A stretch of 64,000 nucleotides of DNA, from contig JANQBS010000148.1 of NCBI GenBank assembly GCA_033085395.1, positions 36,223 through 100,222 of the forward strand, written 5' to 3'. Positions 11,862-22,510 of the stretch are shown in pieces. The first letter of the stretch is position 1. Every line of letters begins with the position of its first letter. Source of the stretch: Xanthoparmelia taractica (taxonomy: Eukaryota > Ascomycota > Lecanoromycetes > Lecanorales > Parmeliaceae). A program made the position numbers and the translations under genes. Under the pieces are notes generated by a model that made no database searches, was not told where the DNA came from, and saw nothing but the letters and a program-made list of their open reading frames with translations.

Positions 11862-12942
11862 ATGCCTCAACACGTCCTTCCATCACGACACCTATACCGA
11901 AAACCACAACGACATCATACCGACACCCACGCACGACACAAAATGGCACCTTTCACGCGCCCCACCTTCCCAGACACCATGACCTTCATGGACTCAATAC
12001 TCGACCCCCGCTCCCCCACAACGGACCACGTCTTCAAAACCAGCATGGCCCTCTCCACCGACCCCAGCACCACCGTCATCGAACCCCTCCCCCACCTCGA
12101 CTACTTCCTCATAAACCGCCTCGTCGCCATCGCGCGCCCCCACCTCAACAAACACCAGCTCAAGCGCATGGACTACCTGGTCGACGCCCGCCGCAGCTTC
12201 TACGAAGGCCACGCCAAATTCCAGGTCGCGTACCGCGAGCTCCTCGACGCGGACGCCTGCGCCGAGATCCTGGACAAGAAATTCGAAGAATTGAGCCAGC
12301 AGCTCGCGGACGCCCTCATCCTCGCTGATAACAAAAACAATGAGAACAACGAAAGCAGCAACAGCCATCAAGCGGCCACCACCGTCGCATCTCTACGCAC
12401 CCACATCTCCGTCATCGAAGCCCAGCGCCAAACCAACTACAAAGACCTGCGCATCCGCCTCGACGCCCTCAACGCCAAAACAAAAATCCGCCAGCACGTC
12501 TCGGCCTGGTTCTCGGAGCTCAAGGTCGTGTTTTTGCGGGACGAGATGCCCTGGCTCGTGGCGATGACGAAGCAGTGTTATGCGTGGGCTGTGGCTCAGC
12601 AGCGGTGTATGTGGGATTCCTTTATTGACTCTTACACTAAATGTTTATTTTCTACCCTTCTGTTTGAGCTTTTTTTGGGGGGTGGTGGATGGTGTTTTCG
12701 CACATAATGAGCTTACTTACGCAAATCTCTTCTTAGCAAAGCAGTCGGGTACGGGTTCCGTCGCGCCGGCTCCGAGCTCGCATGTGCAAGGGTTGATGGA
12801 TAGGGCTGATTCGATTCATTGCCACGATGACGATGATGATGAGGGGGATATGTCGATGGCGGAAGGGGGGATGGGGGATTTCGGCGTTGGGATGGGTGGA
12901 GATGAGGGCGAGGGCGAGGGAGAAGAAGAAGCAATGCTCTGA
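11862..12942 (+). CDS. Unknown fungal protein with acidic C-terminal tail
   Basis: Exons 11862..12606 and 12737..12942 are joined by a GTATGT...TTCTTAG intron of 130 nt, giving 316 residues. A later in-frame ATG at 11943 (MAPFTRP) may be the true start, giving 289 residues. The middle (roughly residues 80-240) is predicted by eye to be helical: alternating charged and hydrophobic residues such as LDKKFEELSQQLADALIL. The tail is rich in Asp, Glu and Gly (HCHDDDDDEGD, then GEGEGEEEAML). No known domain was recognised. The coding strand shifts from C-rich in its first part to G-rich at the end. The gene model is plausible; the function is unknown. Confidence 0.6.
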
Positions 12943-13358
12943 GTCGGTTGCTCGAGTCAAGAAAGCGTGGTCGTTAGCATAGCAGATTCACACTGTTGGT
13001 GGAAGCAAGAAATTTGTGCATGCCCTGTTGCTTTTTTCCCCCCAGAACAGTCAGAAAGCGAAGCGGAGACTTTCGGATGACCATCAATCGGTACCGATAT
13101 CGAATGTACTTAAAAAGGGTATCAACATTAAAATACACCACTGCCCATCGAAGCAAGCATACAACCGCCAACACGCTGAATCGCTAGAAGTCGAGATCCT
13201 GTCCATAGCTCGCTATTTGAGATCAAGAAGTTGTTAATATTCTGCCCTCTTTCCCATTCGTACACTCCTGAGTCTCCTCCGGGCGTCGGGTCAAAGGATT
13301 ATGTATTAACGTGCCAGCCATCATTACATGTATCCAGAAGACCACATCCCTCCCACAT
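12943..13358. other. Intergenic, convergent 3' ends
   Basis: No gene is seen between the end of the acidic-tailed protein gene and the DOCK stop codon. Short open frames here have no recognisable content. Confidence 0.5.
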
Positions 13359-16300
13359 TTACTCCTCAGCGACTCCGGTCATCGGGTCCGCCTTTGTCTT
13401 GTCTTTTGCGCTCACCACCCTGCTCAGTCTTAGCCGACTGAACCTCCTCTTCACTTTGCTGGAGCGCCCACTTTGCGCCGTCGTCGTCTCGACATTGGCT
13501 TCCATAGGCGGGTGCGCTGTTGTATTCGCGGATGTGGAGTTGTATTCTGAATTATTAACAGCCTGACTGAATTTGCTTGCAGATGATGTACCGTCATCAG
13601 AAGGCGCGGACACTGATGTACCATTCGCCTTGGCCACGCTCGCATTTGAGTTTTTGAGGAAGTTGAAGCTGAGGAGCGAAAGAGGTCGGGATCGAGGTTC
13701 TGAGGGTAGATCTGCAGAAGCGTGATTGGTGCCGTTCGTGAGAGTCGCGGTGGCCGACGACGGTTTGCCCGCAAAGGACTCGGGCGGTGAGGTGAACTGG
13801 GGATCTTGGTCTGGTATAGTATTAGGCGCTAGAAGCGCCAGCTCTGCAGAGAAAGTCTCTTGAAAGTGCTTGGATAATAAGGTTCGTATAGGAGTCTGGT
13901 CGGGGCGCACATAGTGGGATAGACAGCTCTTCAATATGGAGGTGTGATCGAGAAGTGCAATCTGGAGAGCATTCTGAAGGGGTGAAATAGCAGGCCTCTC
14001 CATGTCTTCCTCAGCTTCTTCTGGAGTTGTGGGTAAAAGCTGACGGTACTGGGCTACAGTTGCAGCCGAAGATGGGTCGACAGACGAAAGGATAGCATCA
14101 GTAAGACTGGAGAAATTCGACTCATCAGCACCAGCAATGCGCTTATCGAGCGCGGCCAACTCTGAAGATTTCCGTGTAGTCCGCTCCACAGCTGTTTGCA
14201 AAGGCGACAGACGCGTTACATCGACGGCAATGACTTCGCTCCTTCGCAAGATCGTTGGGAATGATTCTTTCGTCATGTAAATCGTCTTTTCGATCCATTG
14301 ATTCTGAACCCCCGAAGCCGGGGAATACCGTTTTGAGGTCACCGCAAAGCGGTTTGGTCTTACTGAAGATATGTAGTCTCTAGTCGATTGCAGCACCTTC
14401 GACTGCTGGTACATTGGGTGATCAAGATCCCGATAGACGCTTATGGAGAAGATTCGAAGGTATTGGCCTTCTTCATCATCAAAATCTCCCTTTGCAGACA
14501 CTTGGGCAGCCGGGTGTAGTTGTAGCATCCGATTTGTGAAAGAAGGAAGTCTTTCCGACGCTTCAGCTTCGTAGATAAATTGCTTTTCTCGAAGATTGGT
14601 TGGGAAACCGAGACCGTGATATGTAACCCTGAAGTATCGATGCATCTGCCATTGACCCTTCGATATGGTCTCGAAGATTGTCGCCATGGCCCGTTGTGTC
14701 CTTGCGAGCTTCGCAAAGTCGTAGTGAGAATGCTCATACTGATTGGCTAATTCTCGATAGCTTGATAGAGCACTATGCCAAGCTTCTCCTTCTTCAAAGT
14801 ACCTTATCATTTCAAAGTAGAGAAGTTCTTTGCGTTCAAATGACGATTGCTCAGGAAACACTGGGTCCGTAAGCGGTTTTACAATCGTCTCTTCCCATGT
14901 ATATAGATCCGCGTGGAGGCGCAGAGCCAATCCGGCCTCTGTTCTATTCTGCAGCCGTGCTTGGACCTCTGCCAGCTGGTGCACATAGCGTATAAAGATG
15001 TCTTCTTTCTGCATGTCTTTGAGGAAACTCATCAGCTGAAGGGTGTTCATTATCCGTAGCGATTCCGTTATATCGGGACTGTGAACGGCCGCCAGAAGTT
15101 CCAAAAGCTCGTCGATCGTTGAGATCATATCCTTGATGGCCTGCCACATTGGATCGCCAGGTGCTGTTGCGAGAGACTCAAACATGTCAAGCAGTTCGTT
15201 AACAAACATCTTCTGGACCAGGCTTTCTCCGATATTCTTTGATTTGAATAACTTCTCAAAGCAATCAATCATCTCAGCTTGTATAACGGACAGATCCTCG
15301 TTCAAGTTCCATTCGCTAATTATCATCGCTTGCAGAATCCTTACAGCAACGTTTCTCAAGCCTTCGTGCACACTTAAGCACAAGTCGATAATCGGTGCCA
15401 CAAGTCTTGGCACATATTGCACCTGAAACCCACCCAGGCGTGGCAATCCATATCGTTTCTGCTCTTCAGGGCTCGCTTCCCAGCCAATAGCTTCCCAGCT
15501 GCGTTTGAGTAAACCCGCACCTTGTTCTCGGACATCTCCGGCAATCTTCCATACTGCTCGCCTCTTTTGCTCGGGAAAGGTCTCTAATGCCAGCGTATCG
15601 CTCCTTACAAGTGTGAGTAGAGTCAAAAGATATTTACTCCAAAGCTCAGTATTAAAATCATCCGCATCATCAATGACAGGGATATGATTTGTCACCATTA
15701 TTTCAAAAAGCGACTCAAGAATTTGCAGCGAAGATTTGTGGTGGTAGATGTATAAGCTTAGCCATTCTTTAGGGAAAGCATCACCAGAGAGAATTGACGT
15801 GACAAAGTCCAAGCTAGAGGGCAGCAGATCTGTACGTTCGGTCTCAACACCTACAAGTCGCGACGGAAGGTGTGTGCTTGCTAAGGCTGCGAGTAGCCCA
15901 CCAAGCTCCGTGATCGCTTCGTCAAAGGCTGCAGGACCGGCGAGAGATTTTGAAGGAAATGGGTAGGTTGTAGGATATAGAAGTGAGAGCTGGTCTTTCT
16001 TCGGCTTGGCGGATATCAGAAGACTGTGGTAGGATTCTATCGCTTTGGTAAAATATCCAGGGTATTGAAAATGAGGGTGCTTTGTTTGGTTTGCGGCAAT
16101 GGAGCAGCACAGCCGGACTTGCTCTCGCCATTGACTTGAATTGTTGCCAACACCCCAGTATGGGTCGATCCATTCCGCAGTAGCATGGAATAGCTGTTGC
16201 TCAACGTCACCTTGTGAGAACAAGCTGGCGGTTGTCAAATCGAGTATGAATACCAGCTTGTATAAGATCAATTTGCCCTCTACTCCTTCACAAGAGCTCA

Positions 16301-19300
16301 AAAAGTTGGTAGCGATCTGGAGGATCTCTTCCTCAGAGAACAAGCCTTTGAGTTCAGGAAGCCAGGAATGCATGTGCTGGACTACCAAAGTCTTACTGCC
16401 AACTAATAATGGGGATGGGTCCTTTATTAAAGCATTGAATGCGCCGAAAACTCCCACGACGTCTCGTTTGAAAGTTGCTTCCCTATTGGCACCGATGCCG
16501 GTCTCTCTAGTCTCTTGCTTCCTCCGAGCGCACACAATGAACTTCATCAGTTGACGACCGACCTTGAATGCTGCACGAAGACCCCGAGATTTGTGTGGAT
16601 CGGCCGGATTTTCCAAGAGCCGAAGGTAACTCCTGATCAAGCAAGGGGTCGCGAAGGGGTAATCGAATCTCATTTCCGCGTACATGTCCACAAGAGGCCC
16701 TAAACGGAATCGACGGTCATGTACGATGCCCAAGACCGTGACAAGTGCGCTGAAAGCTAGGTCCTCGTACTCCTCCTTACCATCGTATCCTGCGATGATG
16801 CTAAACAAAGCGTCCAGGACTTCGTTAACCTGCTTAACGATTTCTATCTCTGGCACGAATATGAAGCGTTCTAGAAGATGAAGGATCTGGCTTTGTGATT
16901 GCTCTCTCCACCTCAGGATTCCAAGCAGGGTCGTATCTTGTGAAAATAAAGTACTACACAACTTGGTTTCGAGCTTCAGTGTAGCAACTGGCCTGGTCAC
17001 GGTCTCGTCTTTTGCGTCTCCATTACTGCTTTTCGAATCCCATGGGAACGCCAAGTATTTCCCTCGGCCATTATCTGAGCTTGAAGTCTCTTTGTCGTAC
17101 ACATACAATAAAGGCGCGTGAGACCCGTCCTCTATGAACGCCTCCCCCGTCCAGAGAGGTATCCAACTCAGCGCAAATGGAAATCCAGGAGCATCGGCTA
17201 TGCTCATTATCAGATGGGCTCCATGTACATCATCAGTAGGTATGACGAGTTTTATCATCTGATCCCAAGGCTCACTTCTCTCGACCGCAGATGTACGCCA
17301 GGCTGTTTGTCCCAAGCTATTGGAGCTTGGGAAGATGCAGCGCTCTATCCGCTCGCCAGACGCGTTACGAACTTCCAGTGTGAGTTGAACATTCTTTAGC
17401 TCCAATCTCGACGCGATTGGTATAGTGCCGCGCTCTGGATGTGAGAGCAAGGCTTGATGAGGTAAAAAGACTTCAGATATCCTAACGTAGATATCGGACC
17501 TGGGTTTGGTTGGAGCCCCCGGAAAATCTGTCTTTGGCGTAGGGACAATGTTCTGAAGTACGGTAGGGGTCTGATCTATCAGATCATTCGCGTCCGGGTC
17601 TGCAAAGGACTGAAAAGCCAGGTGAACATTTTCTATGGATTTGCATCTAGCGTATGCACCATTGCGACTAGAGGCCAAATCACGGATGAGCTCATCCCAG
17701 TCGTGTGTTGAACTCAAGGTATCCCCATTCACATTAGCCACTGCAGGCGTCCATATGGATATAGTTTGGTCTCCGGTCACGCCATGCTTGAAAAGATGCT
17801 TGATGTTGAAGACACCAACCCCAATATTTCTTTTTGCGTACTGTAATCCCTGCTGCGTTGAGGGACGCGATCCATCTCCTGTTGTAGGCCTTATACCATT
17901 CTCGAGGGAAAGATGTTCTGGAGTAGATGGCGATTGAGCTGCTCTAGAATCATGCTGGGCCCTTCGAATACTGCCGAATTGTTTTTGTGCCCACATAAGA
18001 CTCTGGCTGCCTCCCTTAATCGACGCTGAGTTTGAGACGCCACTTGTATTGGGTCTTGATACTGATGCATTCTCGTCAACAGGATTGGCTCTCCTGGATT
18101 GGCCGAGAGGGGCCTTCTGTACCACTTGGCTTGCTTGGACCTTGACGACAAGGTATAGGTCTGCGTCTGACCTCGGAGTATCTCCAATATCATTAGATGT
18201 TAGATCGGTGAACAAAGTCCGAAATTTCCCTGCAGAAGCGAGCTTCTCGAAATCATCGTGTGGTGAAATATCAAGGACGAAGGACTCCGTGAGTGCCTTT
18301 GGCGCTTCTCCTGAACCTCGCGAACAGAGGTAGAATATAAGGGTAGGTGAAGTTAGGCCATCGCCTACGAACGCCTTCACATCAATCATGAGATGATAGA
18401 GGTTGATGGGGTCGTGCTTAAAGATCGGTGGCCTATCAAGCAAGCTCATAGTGGATTGAAGGTTCGTCATCTCAATAGCCGAGTCATCCCCCGTCAACAA
18501 TCGACCACGTTGCTTCGGATCCCGCACGATGACCTCGCTACTGAGCATCTTGTTGCCATCAACGAGATTCCAAACTGACTCCTCTCGCAGTGCATCGAGT
18601 TCTCGAGCTGTGAGGACGCCATGTAGAAGCTGCCTGCGAGCGACGTCCAGACGAGTAACCAGATCTGAGACTTTCTCGAGGACTGAGTAGCGTCGCGCGA
18701 GCAGCAACTCGTGTAGGTTCGTGGAATGCCATTCGCGCAGGCAGGAGGCGATTTCGTCAACAAGCGGCTCGGAGCTGGAAGTGGGTGTTTCGTCACCAAT
18801 CTTCAGCATGGGAACAGGAGCCTGTGGTCGCTTTGTAATTTGAGTTCGTGAGATGTCGGACGTTGGGGTAAATGGTCCTGGTGACGACTTTGACTGAGAA
18901 TTTGTCAAGGACCTATGGGACAGCTGCCGTGCGAGACCCCTATCGTTGGCGGAGTTCCGTAGGTGTTGAGAAGAGCTGCGGGTTGGCCATTGAGAGATGG
19001 TCGGAATCTTGGGGCTACCTCCGTTCATGGCGGGCCTCGTTCCTGCACTATCATTGCTCCTGTTTCGGCGCATGCTACCTCTATGAACCAAAGAGCTCTG
19101 GCGTCGAGGTGCGTCACCATTTGAGTGGTCAAACCTCGGACTGTCGCCATTGTATACGGAGCTGTGCGCGTATCCGTCTAGTCTCGCATCTCCTAGAAAC
19201 TCACGAACCTCCACGCAACATCTGGGAAAGATACCCGAGAATACCCTTGCCTCCAAAGTTTGTCCTTTGACGCATGTCAATCCAGCAAGCAATGAGGGCG

Positions 19301-19460
19301 GGGCGACGAGATATCCACGGAACCACGAAGCATCCTGACCCCCTTGCTCAATGATATACAGCTCGTCACCTATTTCGAGCGGGAGATCTGCTGGAGAGGA
19401 AGCGGGGAAAGGATAGGTAGCGACTGCGAAAGCTATCCGAGGCAGGGGACGCCATGGCAT
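13359..19460 (-). CDS. DOCK-family guanine nucleotide exchange factor (Dck1-like)
   Basis: One uninterrupted frame of 2033 residues. An N-terminal SH3 domain (about 8-80, with LEIGDELYIIEQGGQDASWF) is followed by Ser-rich linkers. A DHR-1/C2 domain lies near 650-790 (from DIYVRISEVF). The DHR-2 catalytic module covers about 1470-1870, ending in a lobe with ERTTRKSSELAALDKRI. The C-terminal about 130 residues are low-complexity and end basic. DOCK proteins activate Rac/Cdc42-type GTPases; the yeast homologue Dck1 works with Lmo1 and Rho5 in cell-wall integrity, mitophagy and stress signalling. In this fungus it should act at the membrane on Rac or Rho5, which is inference from family. A coding exon of 6.1 kb without introns is unusual beside its intron-rich neighbours. 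Confidence 0.92.
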   Translation of the reverse strand: MPWRPLPRIAFAVATYPFPASSPADLPLEIGDELYIIEQGGQDASWFRGYLVAPPSLLAGLTCVKGQTLEARVFSGIFPRCCVEVREFLGDARLDGYAHSSVYNGDSPRFDHSNGDAPRRQSSLVHRGSMRRNRSNDSAGTRPAMNGGSPKIPTISQWPTRSSSQHLRNSANDRGLARQLSHRSLTNSQSKSSPGPFTPTSDISRTQITKRPQAPVPMLKIGDETPTSSSEPLVDEIASCLREWHSTNLHELLLARRYSVLEKVSDLVTRLDVARRQLLHGVLTARELDALREESVWNLVDGNKMLSSEVIVRDPKQRGRLLTGDDSAIEMTNLQSTMSLLDRPPIFKHDPINLYHLMIDVKAFVGDGLTSPTLIFYLCSRGSGEAPKALTESFVLDISPHDDFEKLASAGKFRTLFTDLTSNDIGDTPRSDADLYLVVKVQASQVVQKAPLGQSRRANPVDENASVSRPNTSGVSNSASIKGGSQSLMWAQKQFGSIRRAQHDSRAAQSPSTPEHLSLENGIRPTTGDGSRPSTQQGLQYAKRNIGVGVFNIKHLFKHGVTGDQTISIWTPAVANVNGDTLSSTHDWDELIRDLASSRNGAYARCKSIENVHLAFQSFADPDANDLIDQTPTVLQNIVPTPKTDFPGAPTKPRSDIYVRISEVFLPHQALLSHPERGTIPIASRLELKNVQLTLEVRNASGERIERCIFPSSNSLGQTAWRTSAVERSEPWDQMIKLVIPTDDVHGAHLIMSIADAPGFPFALSWIPLWTGEAFIEDGSHAPLLYVYDKETSSSDNGRGKYLAFPWDSKSSNGDAKDETVTRPVATLKLETKLCSTLFSQDTTLLGILRWREQSQSQILHLLERFIFVPEIEIVKQVNEVLDALFSIIAGYDGKEEYEDLAFSALVTVLGIVHDRRFRLGPLVDMYAEMRFDYPFATPCLIRSYLRLLENPADPHKSRGLRAAFKVGRQLMKFIVCARRKQETRETGIGANREATFKRDVVGVFGAFNALIKDPSPLLVGSKTLVVQHMHSWLPELKGLFSEEEILQIATNFLSSCEGVEGKLILYKLVFILDLTTASLFSQGDVEQQLFHATAEWIDPYWGVGNNSSQWREQVRLCCSIAANQTKHPHFQYPGYFTKAIESYHSLLISAKPKKDQLSLLYPTTYPFPSKSLAGPAAFDEAITELGGLLAALASTHLPSRLVGVETERTDLLPSSLDFVTSILSGDAFPKEWLSLYIYHHKSSLQILESLFEIMVTNHIPVIDDADDFNTELWSKYLLTLLTLVRSDTLALETFPEQKRRAVWKIAGDVREQGAGLLKRSWEAIGWEASPEEQKRYGLPRLGGFQVQYVPRLVAPIIDLCLSVHEGLRNVAVRILQAMIISEWNLNEDLSVIQAEMIDCFEKLFKSKNIGESLVQKMFVNELLDMFESLATAPGDPMWQAIKDMISTIDELLELLAAVHSPDITESLRIMNTLQLMSFLKDMQKEDIFIRYVHQLAEVQARLQNRTEAGLALRLHADLYTWEETIVKPLTDPVFPEQSSFERKELLYFEMIRYFEEGEAWHSALSSYRELANQYEHSHYDFAKLARTQRAMATIFETISKGQWQMHRYFRVTYHGLGFPTNLREKQFIYEAEASERLPSFTNRMLQLHPAAQVSAKGDFDDEEGQYLRIFSISVYRDLDHPMYQQSKVLQSTRDYISSVRPNRFAVTSKRYSPASGVQNQWIEKTIYMTKESFPTILRRSEVIAVDVTRLSPLQTAVERTTRKSSELAALDKRIAGADESNFSSLTDAILSSVDPSSAATVAQYRQLLPTTPEEAEEDMERPAISPLQNALQIALLDHTSILKSCLSHYVRPDQTPIRTLLSKHFQETFSAELALLAPNTIPDQDPQFTSPPESFAGKPSSATATLTNGTNHASADLPSEPRSRPLSLLSFNFLKNSNASVAKANGTSVSAPSDDGTSSASKFSQAVNNSEYNSTSANTTAHPPMEANVETTTAQSGRSSKVKRRFSRLRLSRVVSAKDKTKADPMTGVAEE

Positions 19461-21389
19461 GTTGACGGGTGCTAGCTCCCCTCGATCCGTCGATGCGAGA
19501 GATGTTTGCTGTCCTGGATTGCCGGCGGCTTACGCCCTAGCCGAGTTGGGTTGATTCTAAGCATCAATGCCTTAACGTCGGTGTTGACAAAGTGTTGTGC
19601 CCTGCTCTTTCTGTTTGCTATCTCATGCAAGATGCCGGAGGATGTCAAGCAGGAAGCTGGAAGATGGAAGCCTGGATAGATAGGTCGATTACAGTAAGTT
19701 TAGCAAGGTCGAAGCAAAGTACGGAATATGTGAAGGAAGAAGTGTCAACGGGTCTCGAGGTGACTTGGACTCGCATGAACCCTTTTTTGATATAAAAGGC
19801 TTGGCAGTACTACGGGGACTTTTATGCCGAGGTGGTGTCGGCTTGTCGAACTTATTGCCCTCACAATCACTATCATGATTATGGTCCTGCGGACGCAACC
19901 ATGAACTTTCAACATCTTTACATTCGACTAACGTTCCCTTTGATCTGACTTCAAACCGTTCACAATACCATCAATATCAAGAGCCCAAGAAATTATCAAA
20001 GAAGTTACCCCAGGCTTCCCATCATTAACCGAAGAGAATTCCATATTATCTTGTCTGCGGAGTTTCATTCATAGAAAAAGTACAAATCTATCACGATATA
20101 TTTCAATCTAATAATGTATCACCCGCTATCGAATCGAGCTTCTCTGTACAACAGTATAAACCGCCTCGAATGGATTGCGAGGGACTCTATAGCACAAACA
20201 TCATTTCTCAGCCACTAGACAATGCGCTGGGGTTTTGATTCGCACTGCCAAGTCGAGACGATTTCTACGGCACGTAGAGTTCGTACACTGCCGCATTCAT
20301 GAGGCGGCTCAAATAGTCCTCGTGTGGATGGCCCTAGCCGAACAGCAGACCGAGCGTGCGATCTCGCAAGCACGCCGGCTTGACAAAAGCATGAGGGTTT
20401 CAAAGCAAGAGAACTTCGGATTTCATGATATCCTCGAACACATGTAACCCCCAAAAGCCTTTCTAGGAGATATCCAAGGGCTTTTTCTGAATATCTTCAG
20501 CGAGGCTCGTTCAGGCGCATTTGGGTTATGCAAGAGGTCTCGGTCTGCCGCAAGGCGACTGTGGTGTGCGGACATCTCGATATTGACTGGGATGACTTGA
20601 GCGGTGCCCTCTTTGCCGTGGCATTGCCAGGCGATGCTGTAAATGGGCCCTGGAGAGAGACTCGATACGCAATCTCGGAACAACGAGAAGAACTTGATAA
20701 GAGGCAACGACCCCGTCTCTCGCAGCTTCTTGTCTACCACCAAGATAGTCGGACTATCAAAGCCTAGGATAAAACATCTGCCCCGCTTGGTCTGGTAGAC
20801 GAGATATCGCACCATCAGGTCACAATCGGTTACTCGCCCTTTCGGCTATCTCGTCCAAATCCAAGTCGCAGCTGTTAAGTTGCTGTGGCTCTAAGTTGCC
20901 TCATCTTTGCTGTACTAGTCGGACTAACATGGCCTGCTGGATCCTTCAAACGTGGTGTTCAAACGACCGAAGGGCGATAAACCTGACGAAGTACTCTGTG
21001 GGCAAGATTCCGTGGGTATCGGTGCAGGGGATTCCAGTTATGATATGAACAGTGACAGACATGTGGTCCGCGCCGGGATTTTCGGATGTTCTTTGACGCT
21101 TGTGAGTCCAAAGGAACCACAACTAAGCGCATCGTTGCAACTGAGTGGGATGGCGATGAAGGGGTTTGGGGGGAAACCAGTCACAGGAAGTTCGCCCCCG
21201 GGCTCAAGGCCAAAGTCCTGGCCGGTGGAGTTGCTTCCAATTTGGGATAGCATTGGGGCTGAAGTGTAATATATAATGCAACATACTCCAAGTGGTGACA
21301 AACAAAGACATAGTGTTGAAATGTTCGAATAATGTTGGCACATATTGGCTTCCAAAAAAAAGTGGGCAAGGATTGACAACGCTTTTAGC
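19461..21389. other. Long intergenic region without a supported gene
   Basis: About 1.9 kb between the DOCK start and the end of the small membrane-protein gene. Several open frames of 70 to 130 codons occur (for example 20423-20815 minus and 20952-21269 plus), but none shows a domain, a sensible splice partner or family resemblance. The DOCK promoter must lie at its left end. A non-coding RNA or a lineage-specific gene cannot be excluded. Confidence 0.5.
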
Positions 21390-21902
21390 CTAGCTTGGAG
21401 GTTTTGGAGGAGGGTCATTCTCATGAGCAGTTCTCCGAACCGTCGGCGAGCTTAGAGTCCAGATCGAGCCAGCCTGTTCGCGAACCCACTCCCGAATCTG
21501 ATTCCACGTCAACGCAGTCCTATACCCCAATCCCAGTAGAGCACATGACTTACACTTTCAAAAGGTTTCACTTCCTTACCGCCCATCTCTCCCCAATCCA
21601 TGAAAAGGACCCCGTACACCAAGATAACTACGCACGCAATAAGTCAATTAGGAATAAGTGAACATGCCGGAAGGATACCAACGGAAAGAGCTCGTAGAGG
21701 CAGCAAGTTTTACACCCTTGACCCATCTGACCGGTAGGTATTTTAGCTTGGTTCGTCGTCTATACCTACGCTCGAGGCGGAATTGGTATCTCGGGTCGAG
21801 CTTTGAGAAGTCGGGCGGCCATTCTTTCTGAGCTTTGTAAGGGTTGTTGCGAACAGTAAGGTTTGGGGCTTGCGCCAATCGTTTTAACGTTGATTGGAAC
21901 AT
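21390..21902 (-). CDS. Small single-pass membrane protein, probably mitochondrial, three exons
   Basis: Exons (minus) are 21902..21683, 21627..21554 and 21497..21390, with introns of 55 and 56 nt; the product is 133 residues. The first exon gives a basic amphipathic N-terminus (MFQSTLKRLAQ) and a conserved-looking basic stretch with FRLERRYRRRTKLKY. Splicing then creates a hydrophobic segment ending LILVYGVLFMDW, followed by an acidic and a Pro-rich tail ending PPPKPPS. The arrangement resembles small fungal mitochondrial inner-membrane or mitoribosome-associated proteins, but I cannot name the family with confidence. The first intron has a weak donor (GTTGGT) and a TAAT/TGAC branch region; the second has a consensus GTAAGT. 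All junctions keep frame, and the unspliced frame misses the membrane segment. Confidence 0.65.
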
Positions 21903-22227
21903 TGTAGCTTGGAGACGACGTGTTGGAAGGGCGACGCGCTGAAGATGTAGAAGAAGCCTGTGTCGGGAAATAGCGGACTTGGCATTGGCTTGGCACCCCC
22001 AGTCCTTAATGGGGTAAGGCGTCACTTGGCGTGATACGGTTGATCAATTAATGTCTTGGGCAAAGTTGTACATTGATATCTGAAGATCTTCTTTATTGAC
22101 AATACCGCCTGCCTAAGTGCAACTTCTTGATCTTTGACCAATGGAATCTGTCCTCTGAATCAGAGCGGTCCATCCCCTCACACCCTAATAAGTCGCCTTA
22201 GTCGACTTCGAGATTCTCTCACCATAT

Positions 22228-22473
22228 TTATAAAAGACTCAAGAGATCGGACAATCTACTAACGCGATGATTGTAAGGAAGATCATACCCTATCGGGTAC
22301 CCAGTGCCTGGTACATCTCTGGCCCAGCCAGAGGCAGAGTCGCCCCAACGAGCGATCACATCACAAACGCTTGCGCTGGTAGCACTGGCGGCGAATTCGG
22401 TAAATACAACTACAATGTAGGAGAGGGTGCACACAAGGGTAATGAGAAGGCCAATTCCGAAAAAGAGTGCCAA
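22228..22473 (-). CDS. Possible short membrane ORF (doubtful)
   Basis: An 81-codon frame starts with a strong hydrophobic segment (FFGIGLLITLVCTLSYIVVV) followed by about 50 polar residues. It begins 38 bases past the stop of the rhodopsin-domain gene on the same strand. No homologous family is recognised and no further exon could be joined convincingly. It may be chance or an extra exon of an alternative transcript. Confidence 0.2.
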   Translation of the reverse strand: MALFFGIGLLITLVCTLSYIVVVFTEFAASATSASVCDVIARWGDSASGWARDVPGTGYPIGYDLPYNHRVSRLSDLLSLL

Positions 22474-22510
22474 TGACTGGCACGATCCCGTCCTTCAAGT
22501 AGAGTCATAC

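Noticed and set aside
20215..21269. Several frames of 70-130 codons on both strands as a gene
   Set aside because: They overlap each other, lack recognisable motifs and cannot be connected by consistent introns.
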